From assembly GCA_024697945.1 (NCBI GenBank), contig JAILRU010000091.1, positions 27,905 to 91,904 on the forward strand: DNA of 64,000 nt, in the 5' to 3' direction. Every line of letters begins with the position of its first letter. Positions within the stretch are counted from its first letter, which is position 1. Under the pieces are notes generated by a model. The model was not told where the DNA came from, ran no database searches, and worked only from the letters and a program-made list of their open reading frames with translations. Source of the DNA: Bacteroidaceae bacterium. Its GTDB lineage: Bacteria; Bacteroidota; Bacteroidia; Bacteroidales; Bacteroidaceae. The translations under genes were made by a program, and so were the position numbers. Positions 56,333-62,572 of the stretch are shown here, piece after piece.

Positions 56333-56340
56333 TATCTTTG
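56333..56340 (+). promoter_or_regulatory. Promoter minus-7 box for the YhhN gene
   Basis: TATCTTTG followed by CAGTC, 25 nt before ATG 56366. Confidence 0.55.
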
Positions 56341-56365
56341 CAGTCTTAAAGAAATAATAAGAACG

Positions 56366-57076
56366 ATGAAGAACGGCAGATTTCGGATTCTTGTGACAGT
56401 TGCAGCCTTCCTGTTGGCTGCAGTATGGTTTTTCATTCCTGTAGGGAGACCGGACGGGGATAGCCTGTCGTTCGCTATGCGACTGGCTTTGCCTGCGGCG
56501 CTGCTGGCATTGGGAGGCATCGGGCTGATACCCTGCCTGATGGTAGTCGGCTTCTGCTTCTGTGCCGTAGGAGACGCAATGGGGGTGCTGGGTAGTTTCG
56601 AGGGACAGATGGGAGGCTTTGCCATAGCACACATCTGCTTCATCTCGCAGTTTGTCAGGGATATCCGGAGGTCGAGGCTCCAGCTCCCAGCCTTTGTCAT
56701 TACAGCCCTTTTATACACAGTACCGCTTATCTGTGCGGCACTGAAGATAATACCTGCGATACAAGACATGCCCATCCGCATTGGCTGCATTGTCTATGCC
56801 TTGCTACTAACAGGAACAGCGTGGACAAGTCTTGTCCGCGCTGTATCTGTTCGGATTGGTTGGTCAATCCTTCTGTTTGTTGGAGCAGTAGGGGGGCAAC
56901 TGTTTCTTGTCTCCGATTATATCCTTTCGTGGAACAAGTTTACGGAGCATGTTCCCCACGCATCTTTCTACATCATGAGCACCTATTATGCGGCGTTGCT
57001 ATGCCTTTTTATCGGCACGCTGCGATGGGCGATTAGAAGTAGTAGGCAGCAGAAAAGACCCACGACTTCTGCTTAG
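56366..57076 (+). CDS. YhhN family membrane protein (TMEM86/lysoplasmalogenase-like)
   Basis: 236 residues with 7-8 hydrophobic segments. YhhN-type features: the early charged-Asp segment CFCAVGDAMG and the late VGGQLFLVSDYILSWNKF with the conserved SDxxL. Some family members hydrolyse lysoplasmalogens; the activity here is unproven. Its 3' end overlaps the convergent PorT-like gene by 44 nt. Confidence 0.8.
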   Translation: MKNGRFRILVTVAAFLLAAVWFFIPVGRPDGDSLSFAMRLALPAALLALGGIGLIPCLMVVGFCFCAVGDAMGVLGSFEGQMGGFAIAHICFISQFVRDIRRSRLQLPAFVITALLYTVPLICAALKIIPAIQDMPIRIGCIVYALLLTGTAWTSLVRAVSVRIGWSILLFVGAVGGQLFLVSDYILSWNKFTEHVPHASFYIMSTYYAALLCLFIGTLRWAIRSSRQQKRPTTSA

Positions 57077-57674
57077 GAGCGTCGCGAATCTCTTGCTCGG
57101 TCATATCCTTCAACTCACCGGTCTTGCCAATGCCGATGCAGTAGGTGGCGCCAATTTCTAAGTGCTTGAGAAGCGTAACACCCAGGCCGACGTTCCATGA
57201 GAACTGCGACTTCTTGAGCTGGAAAGTGCTCTTGATATTCTCTTTGGCCTCGTCGCTGTGGCTGCCGAAGATGTTGTAATCCCTATCACCCAGGTTGAAG
57301 CCAATCTGAGGACCTGTTGCCACATAAACACCGAATTTCTCGCCCAAGCCGATATTCAGACGGACATTCAGGGGGATGATGATGCTTTGCTGCTTGATGG
57401 TGGTCTCCTCGACATCGTTATACTCTGTCTTGGTGCGACGTACGTCGTAGAATGCCCCAATGTCACCTCCAATGCCGAGAATGCCGACAGGAATAGAACC
57501 CTTCAACGTGGGACCGACAAACCAGCCTACGTTCGACTTGTTGACAATATTGTCATAGCTAAACTTCATGTTGGGGTAGTTCAAACCACCCTTGACACCA
57601 AATTCAATCTGTGCCTTTACGGGCATCACTGCGAGAATAGCAAGCACTGCCACTGACGTTAGGAATCTTTTCAT
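57033..57674 (-). CDS. PorT-like outer-membrane beta-barrel protein
   Basis: 213 residues with signal peptide (SVAVLAILAVMPVKAQ). An 8-strand-type barrel: EFGVKGGLNYPNM, WFVGPTLKGSIPVGI, QQSIIIPLNVRLNIGL, and the aromatic C-terminus SWVFSAAYYF. Matches the outer-membrane beta-barrel/PorT group common in Bacteroidetes. Ligand unknown. Its stop lies within the end of the YhhN gene. Confidence 0.85.
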   Translation of the reverse strand: MKRFLTSVAVLAILAVMPVKAQIEFGVKGGLNYPNMKFSYDNIVNKSNVGWFVGPTLKGSIPVGILGIGGDIGAFYDVRRTKTEYNDVEETTIKQQSIIIPLNVRLNIGLGEKFGVYVATGPQIGFNLGDRDYNIFGSHSDEAKENIKSTFQLKKSQFSWNVGLGVTLLKHLEIGATYCIGIGKTGELKDMTEQEIRDAPKQKSWVFSAAYYF

Positions 57675-57716
57675 AATTGTTTGTTTTTAGTGAAAAAATT
57701 TATATTTCTTTCACTG

Positions 57717-57724
57717 CAAAGATA
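57717..57724 (-). promoter_or_regulatory. Promoter minus-7 box for the PorT-like gene
   Basis: TATCTTTG on the minus strand, 42 nt upstream of ATG 57674. Confidence 0.55.
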
Positions 57725-57840
57725 CAACAAAATATCAAAAGCTCAAGAATTAAAGGTAAAAAATAGGGGATTATGAGAAAAAACCATAAACCATGAAGCT
57801 TTAGCCCGACGAAGTAAACAATGAAATAAGTAAAAAAACG

Positions 57841-57848
57841 TATCTTTG
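57841..57848 (+). promoter_or_regulatory. Promoter minus-7 box for the GH92 gene
   Basis: TATCTTTG followed by TAGGCG, 38 nt before ATG 57887; the TAGGCG start is shared with the ORF6N and MNT promoters. Confidence 0.6.
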
Positions 57849-57886
57849 TAGGCGGGAATCACAGAAAACTCACAGACTCAAATGAT

Positions 57887-60196
57887 ATGAAGAAAAAACT
57901 GTTTACACTATTGGCGTCGCTCTTCGTGTTTTCGTGGAATGCTATGGGCGAACAGCAACCAGACCTCGTGCAGTACGTCAATACCCTGCAAGGGACGCAC
58001 TCCAACTTCGGCCTCTCGCACGGCAACACCTTCCCAGCGACGGCAATGCCCTTTGCCCAGCACATGTGGACACCACAGACGGGCAAGAACGGCGACGGCT
58101 TCAAGTATCTCTACGACGCGGACCGCATACGTGGCTTCGGACAGTCGCACCAATGCTCTCCCTGGGTCAGTGACTATGCCGTCTATTCCTTCTACCCATT
58201 ACTGGACGCCAACGAGTTGGCAGAGCCCGATGAGCGTGGGGCCAGCTTCTCGCACGCGAACGAGACAGCCCAGCCGCACTACTACAGCGTCACCTTCGAC
58301 AACGGCATACGCACCGAGATGGCTCCCACAGAGCGCTGCGTCCACTTCCGCTTCACGTACCCCAAGAATGGAGGGAACGACGTATTGCTCTATCTGGACG
58401 GCTACACGTGCGAGTGCGATTTCAGCGTCAATCTTGCCGAGCGGCGGGTGACGGGCTGGGTCAACAACCAGCGCTTCGTCAATCACAGCGAGAACTTCCG
58501 CTGCTACTTCGTCATTCAGTTCGACAAGCCCATCCGTGACTGCTACGTCCAGCCAAAGGCTGGCACCCAGCCCCCGCGCCCGCAAGGCATGGTTCTGCGC
58601 TTTGCGCCCGGCACAAAGGTACAGGCAAAGGCCGCCTCCTCTTATATCTCTCCCGAGCAGGCACAGATAACGCTGAACCGCGAGCTGGGTGCTGACAAGA
58701 CCTTGGAGCAGACAAAGGAGCGGGGCTTCAAGACGTGGAATGCCCTGTTGAACCGCATCAAGGTCGAGGGCCCTTCGGCAGGCTCAGGAGAAGCTGGCGA
58801 GGAGCAGCTGCGCACCTTCTACTCATGCCTCTTCCGCGCCAACTTGTTCTCGCGCAAGTTCTACGAAATCAAGGCCGACGGCACACCCTATTACTATAGC
58901 CCCTACGACGGCAAAATATACGACGGCTACATGTTCACCGACAATGGCTTCTGGGACACCTTCCGAAGCCAGTTCCCCCTGACCAACATCCTGCATCCCA
59001 CGCAACAGGGACACTACATGCAGGCCCTGCTCGACGCACAGAAGCAGTTCGGATGGCTGCCCTCATGGTCCTTCCCGGGCGAGACGGGCGGCATGTGCGG
59101 CAACCACAGCATCTCCCTCCTTGCCGATGCTTGGGCAAAGGGCATCCGTACCTTCGACCCCGACTCGGCTTTGGCCGCCTACGCCCACGAGGCAATGAAC
59201 AAAGGACCACTTGGCGGAGCGAACGGACGAGCCGGATGGAAGGAGTACTGGCAGCTGGGATACGTCCCCTTCCCTGAGTCGCATGGCAGCGTGACGCAGA
59301 CCTTGGAGTATGCCTACGATGACTGGTGTGCCTGGACGCTGGCTCGCAGCTGCGGCAACAAGTTCTACGAACAGGTGTTTGGCCGCGTTCTTCGCAACTA
59401 CCAGAACCTGTGGGACCCAGAGACAAAATTCTTCCGTGGGAGGTGCAAGGACGGCAAGTGGTACGTACCCGAAGCACCCGAACATGGTGGCGGCACTTTC
59501 GACCCGCTCGTCTGGGGCGGGCCCTACACCGAGGGCAATGCCTGGCACTACATCTGGAGCGTCTTCCACGACGTGCAGGGACTCATCAATCTCTTTGGCT
59601 CCGACGAGGCCTTCTGCCAGAAGATGGACAGCGTCTTCTCGCAACCCGGAACGGTCAAGCCCGGCTGGTATGGCGGCAAGATACACGAGATGGTGGAGAT
59701 GGAGATAGCCAATATGGGACAGTACGCACACGGCAACCAGCCCATCCAGCACATGCCCTACCTCTATAGCTATGCTGGTCAGCCCTGGAAGACGCAGTAC
59801 TGGGTACGCCAGATAATGGACCGCCTCTACAACAGCACACCCGACGGTTTTCCGGGCGACGAGGACCAGGGTGGCATGAGTTCGTGGTACGTGCTCTCCG
59901 CGCTCGGTCTCTATGCCGTCACTCCAGGCACCGACCAGTACGTACTGGGCAGTCCCATCTTCCGACGTGCCACAATCACGATGGAGGACGGCAAGCGGTT
60001 CGTCATCGAGGCGGAGAACAACAGTCCGGACAATGTCTATGTCGATAGTCGGCAATTGAACGGTCAGCCACACTCGCGAAACTACATTACCTACGGCGAG
60101 TTGGCTTCCGGCGGCACACTCCGCATGCAAATGTCAGCAACGCCAAACAAGCATTTTGGAACAGATAAAAAGGACGTCCCCTACAGCTTGCCATAA
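57887..60196 (+). CDS. Secreted GH92 alpha-mannosidase family enzyme
   Basis: 769 residues with signal peptide (MKKKLFTLLASLFVFSWNAMG). GH92 features: VNTLQGTHSNFGLSHGNTFP and the N-terminal beta-sandwich, FYSCLFRANLFSRKFYE, SWSFPGETGGMCGNHSISLL, and the catalytic-region motif FPGDEDQGGMSSWYVLSALG. GH92 enzymes are Ca2+-dependent exo-alpha-mannosidases acting on N-glycans or yeast mannan. Residues about 295-303 (GPSAGSGEAG) are an in-frame insert from a GC-rich mini-hairpin (58765-58802) just before the conserved EEQLRTFYS. The signal peptide suggests periplasmic or surface location. Confidence 0.92.
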   Translation: MKKKLFTLLASLFVFSWNAMGEQQPDLVQYVNTLQGTHSNFGLSHGNTFPATAMPFAQHMWTPQTGKNGDGFKYLYDADRIRGFGQSHQCSPWVSDYAVYSFYPLLDANELAEPDERGASFSHANETAQPHYYSVTFDNGIRTEMAPTERCVHFRFTYPKNGGNDVLLYLDGYTCECDFSVNLAERRVTGWVNNQRFVNHSENFRCYFVIQFDKPIRDCYVQPKAGTQPPRPQGMVLRFAPGTKVQAKAASSYISPEQAQITLNRELGADKTLEQTKERGFKTWNALLNRIKVEGPSAGSGEAGEEQLRTFYSCLFRANLFSRKFYEIKADGTPYYYSPYDGKIYDGYMFTDNGFWDTFRSQFPLTNILHPTQQGHYMQALLDAQKQFGWLPSWSFPGETGGMCGNHSISLLADAWAKGIRTFDPDSALAAYAHEAMNKGPLGGANGRAGWKEYWQLGYVPFPESHGSVTQTLEYAYDDWCAWTLARSCGNKFYEQVFGRVLRNYQNLWDPETKFFRGRCKDGKWYVPEAPEHGGGTFDPLVWGGPYTEGNAWHYIWSVFHDVQGLINLFGSDEAFCQKMDSVFSQPGTVKPGWYGGKIHEMVEMEIANMGQYAHGNQPIQHMPYLYSYAGQPWKTQYWVRQIMDRLYNSTPDGFPGDEDQGGMSSWYVLSALGLYAVTPGTDQYVLGSPIFRRATITMEDGKRFVIEAENNSPDNVYVDSRQLNGQPHSRNYITYGELASGGTLRMQMSATPNKHFGTDKKDVPYSLP

Positions 60197-60214
60197 AATT
60201 TTTCTGCTGTTTTC

Positions 60215-60245
60215 TTTGTGCATATTATATAAATTACTAACTTTG
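60215..60245 (+). promoter_or_regulatory. Full consensus promoter (minus-33 TTTG, 19 bp, TAACTTTG)
   Basis: TTTG 60215-60218 and TAACTTTG 60238-60245 with an exact 19-bp spacer. It reads toward the small frame at 60287 and the hairpin at 60474. Confidence 0.7.
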
Positions 60246-60286
60246 CAAAGCAATCTGCTCATTTTGGCAAAGATGCACAATGCGAT

Positions 60287-60475
60287 GTGCGGAGCCGCTG
60301 GGTGGTGAGTTATAACACCTGTTTACTAGTATCAGACATAAAAAAATATTTTGAGACAAATCCTAATGCTGTTGAAGTGTTAATATTTAAAGGTCATAAG
60401 TGTTTTCCTGTTGAGCGAACCCTTACTCTCAGTGTTCACCACCCTAAATTGTTTCGTAAAAGATATGAAAAATAA
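60287..60475 (+). CDS. Small hypothetical protein, doubtful
   Basis: 62 codons from a GTG to a TAA that lies next to the hairpin at 60474. The later two thirds (SDIKKYFETNPNAVEVLIFK; CFPVERTLTLSVHHPKLFRK) look protein-like, with charged/hydrophobic alternation and no low-complexity words. No ribosome site is seen and no family is recognised. The consensus promoter upstream and the hairpin after it support transcription, but the unit could be a non-coding RNA or a gene remnant. Confidence 0.3.
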   Translation: MRSRWVVSYNTCLLVSDIKKYFETNPNAVEVLIFKGHKCFPVERTLTLSVHHPKLFRKRYEK

Positions 60476-60567
60476 AAGCCACCCGAAGGTGACTTTTAAA
60501 CGGAGCAGTATCGATCAAGCCTTGCTCCCCGCACTCAGCGGCGTAATCAAAACTCAGGTTTTGACGC
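60467..60567 (-). ncRNA. Candidate structured small RNA (about 100 nt)
   Basis: The minus strand has a full promoter (TTTG 60600-60597, 19-bp spacer, TACCTTTG 60577-60570). The predicted transcript begins GCGTCAAAACCTGAGTTTTG and folds into successive hairpins: CAAAAC-CTGA-GTTTTG closed by GCGT/ACGC; CCGC-TGAGT-GCGG; GGAGCA/TGCTCC with a 15-nt loop; and a terminator AAAAGTCACC-TTCG-GGTGGCTTTT followed by ATTTTT. There is no open frame. I do not recognise it as tmRNA, 6S, SRP or RNase P RNA. It lies between the GH92 and MNT genes. Confidence 0.7.
60474..60497. terminator. Bidirectional terminator hairpin
   Basis: AAAAGCCACC-CGAA-GGTGACTTTT; strong stem with a tetraloop, T-rich on both sides. 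It ends the minus-strand sRNA and possibly the plus-strand unit starting at 60250. Confidence 0.8.
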
Positions 60568-60569
60568 TG

Positions 60570-60600
60570 CAAAGGTAAGAGTTTTTACTATACCATCAAA
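60570..60600 (-). promoter_or_regulatory. Full consensus promoter of the sRNA
   Basis: Minus-strand TTTG (60600-60597), 19-bp spacer, TACCTTTG (60577-60570). One of the best promoter matches in the window. Confidence 0.75.
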
Positions 60601-60618
60601 ACTTTTTTGGTATTTTTC

Positions 60619-60649
60619 TTTGCTCGTATCATATAAATCCCTATCTTTG
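60619..60649 (+). promoter_or_regulatory. Full consensus promoter of the MNT gene
   Basis: TTTG (60619-60622), 19-bp spacer, TATCTTTG (60642-60649), then TAGGCG. ATG at 60675. Confidence 0.75.
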
Positions 60650-60674
60650 TAGGCGAAATTAATTATAATAAACG

Positions 60675-60989
60675 ATGAGACGGACAGAAGTCGTAAATCA
60701 AATAAGTCACGCCATACGACGTGTCGCCCCCACGGCAACGGCAATTCTATATGGCTCTGAAGCCCGTGGCGATGCCCGAAAAGACAGCGACATTGACGTG
60801 CTCATTCTGCTCGACGATGACAAGCGAAACCTTAGGAATGAGGATGAGTTGGCAGGCGAACTCTATGATATTGAGCTCACTACAGGAATACTCATCAGTC
60901 CCATGATAATGCTACGCAAACAATGGGAGAATCGTCCATTTAAGACTCCCTTTTATATTAACGTAATGAACGAGGGCATTAGAATATGA
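60675..60989 (+). CDS. MNT-type minimal nucleotidyltransferase (HEPN/MNT module)
   Basis: 104 residues. The signature GSEARGDARKDSDIDVLI (GSxxRG...SDxDV) is that of MNT nucleotidyltransferases, with a later Glu-rich strand (YDIELTTGILISPMI). In HEPN/MNT modules the MNT protein neutralises a HEPN ribonuclease toxin, in some cases by modifying it with AMP. The frame directly overlapping the 3' end (60986) starts like a HEPN partner but soon loses similarity, so the module looks broken. Its own consensus promoter suggests it is still transcribed. Confidence 0.85.
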   Translation: MRRTEVVNQISHAIRRVAPTATAILYGSEARGDARKDSDIDVLILLDDDKRNLRNEDELAGELYDIELTTGILISPMIMLRKQWENRPFKTPFYINVMNEGIRI

Positions 60990-61225
60990 ACGAAGCATTG
61001 GATGAACAAAGCCGAAATAGCTATTCAATGATTTGTTCAATATTTTCCTGTAATCCAATTTTTCTTTTATTATTTAGGGTAAGACCTGCAATTATTTCTT
61101 CAGCCGAAGAAATTGTTTTCCTCAGCCGAGCAGTAATTTCGCAAAGGCCTTTGTCGTTCTGGATTATCTTTGAAGGCAAACAATGCAATAGTATGATTGT
61201 AAAGATATTTCCAACCTATAGGTAG
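60986..61225 (+). pseudogene. Remnant of the HEPN partner gene
   Basis: The ATG overlaps the MNT stop by 4 nt, the normal arrangement in HEPN/MNT modules. The first 13 residues (MNEALDEQSRNSY) look like a HEPN N-terminus. The rest (SMICSIFSCNPIFLLLF...) is hydrophobic and not helical-charged as expected, and the HEPN RxxxxH motif is absent. Most likely a truncated gene fused to unrelated DNA at about 61025-61035. The family call for such a short stretch is tentative. Confidence 0.4.
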
Positions 61226-61828
61226 AGACAGAAAAACGACCTATTTAATGCCAGAATTTGAAACTATTAATAGTAGAAATTTTTTCTATTAATACTAACA
61301 ATTGCCACCTTTAATACCAGCATGTTCTACCTTTTCTTTGTCGATTCAAAGGCACGATAATTCCATTTTTATGTAAGAAATTTTCCAAGAGTGTTGCAGT
61401 TGTTGCAGTTGTTGCAGTTGTTTTGGACGCTTCCCACTATCGAAAATAGTGGCTAATTATATATATATATATATATAATTAGAGCTTTAACTTGACTTTT
61501 GGGTAGCTTAGATTTTAACTGCAACAACTGCAACAGCTGCAACGCATGTACACATTTTACTGGAATGGTTGACTTCCTTTCCTGCTTTATTGTCCCCTTT
61601 CCCAGATTGGTGGACTATGCCTTCATCCAGACACCCCCTATTTCGCGCAGAAACGGCCCTTAAATCGATTCTATCCCCTTCGGTGGATAATTGTCCACCC
61701 CAGCCCGAGAAACGCGCTCAGAACGGCTTTAAACGCGAAATTAAAATTCTTTGAATTTTAGTAGAACAAAATTCCTTTTGAATTGACAGGGAAATCTCTT
61801 GCTATTCAAGTTAACATGTAGTTTAAAT
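61226..61828. other. Gene-free region with nested inverted repeats
   Basis: 603 bp with no convincing frame. It contains ATTAATA words (61258-61300), the GTTGCAGTT/TATATA inverted-repeat block (61393-61543) and a pyrimidine-rich stretch (61570-61700). The last 80 bp is AT-rich downstream sequence of the lipoprotein gene; no clear terminator is seen. Confidence 0.65.
61393..61543. repeat. Nested inverted repeat: (GTTGCAGTT)3 ... TA-rich palindrome ... (AACTGCAAC)3
   Basis: The left arm has three 9-bp direct repeats (61394-61420), the right arm three complementary repeats (61517-61543). Inside are a small hairpin (CCACTAT-ATAGTGG, 61434-61452) and a 30-bp palindrome (61453-61482) with a TATATA core. 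Confidence 0.88.
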
Positions 61829-62566
61829 TTACTCGTCTGAACGAGGAATTTCAGTAAATCCTTTTATGAACGTATATTCGCCTTGAAGATATTTTCTTTC
61901 CATGCAGGCATCGCAATATTCTTGTTTGCTTACCCTTGTTATGTTACCATTCCAATCCAAGTACTCATCATGCATTACCCAAATTTGTTCAGCAATGCAT
62001 GTTGCAGCTTCTTCATTAGTTAACCTAGCCACCGCTATAGTGAAGCCATTATCTGTCGCAGCTATGGCTGCACAATCACAAATGAACTTTGCATCAAGCG
62101 TTTCGCAATCAACTTTGAATAATTGATATTCCCTGGTCCATCCATTACTGTTTGCGTGTACTCCAGTAACAACATATAATGATTTTTTATCACTAGAAAC
62201 TATATAGTGGGATAAATCGGGAATACTCCCAAAATATGGGAAAAAATCTGAATCTTCTGGATCTTCAGGATAACGCAGGTACCGCAAATGGACATATTGG
62301 ATTGGATCTTCATTACCTTCATCTCTTGCTATTAAAGCATGTCCTGATTCATGTCCATTACAGATATCACACCAATCACAAAAGACTCGCTTATGACCAT
62401 CCACACAAGTATATGTGTAAAAGTCATTTATACGAGCCCCTGTAAACGTATCTACTGATTGTGTTTCTGTTGTTAATGAATCTGCTCGTTCATTATTGTT
62501 TGCTGTACGTTGTATGCACGAAAAGAGCAAATTTAATAGAACTAAGCCTAAAAGAATCTTTCTCAT
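61829..62566 (-). CDS. Hypothetical lipoprotein
   Basis: 245 residues with lipobox (LVLLNLLFSCIQR). The mature protein is acidic and has two cysteine-containing motifs, FCDWCDICNGHESGHA and YCDACMERKY, which could bind a metal or form disulfides. The middle (DLSHYIVSSDKKSLYVVTGV) resembles a beta-propeller-like strand pair, not enough to name. It starts 6 nt after the stop of the metallo-hydrolase gene, so both are in one operon. No family recognised. Codon use is more AT-rich than in the central genes. Confidence 0.7.
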   Translation of the reverse strand: MRKILLGLVLLNLLFSCIQRTANNNERADSLTTETQSVDTFTGARINDFYTYTCVDGHKRVFCDWCDICNGHESGHALIARDEGNEDPIQYVHLRYLRYPEDPEDSDFFPYFGSIPDLSHYIVSSDKKSLYVVTGVHANSNGWTREYQLFKVDCETLDAKFICDCAAIAATDNGFTIAVARLTNEEAATCIAEQIWVMHDEYLDWNGNITRVSKQEYCDACMERKYLQGEYTFIKGFTEIPRSDE

Positions 62567-62572
62567 AATCAA

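Noticed and set aside
61569..61754. 61-codon plus-strand frame
   Set aside because: Pyrimidine-rich low-information DNA with no start signal or recognisable domain.
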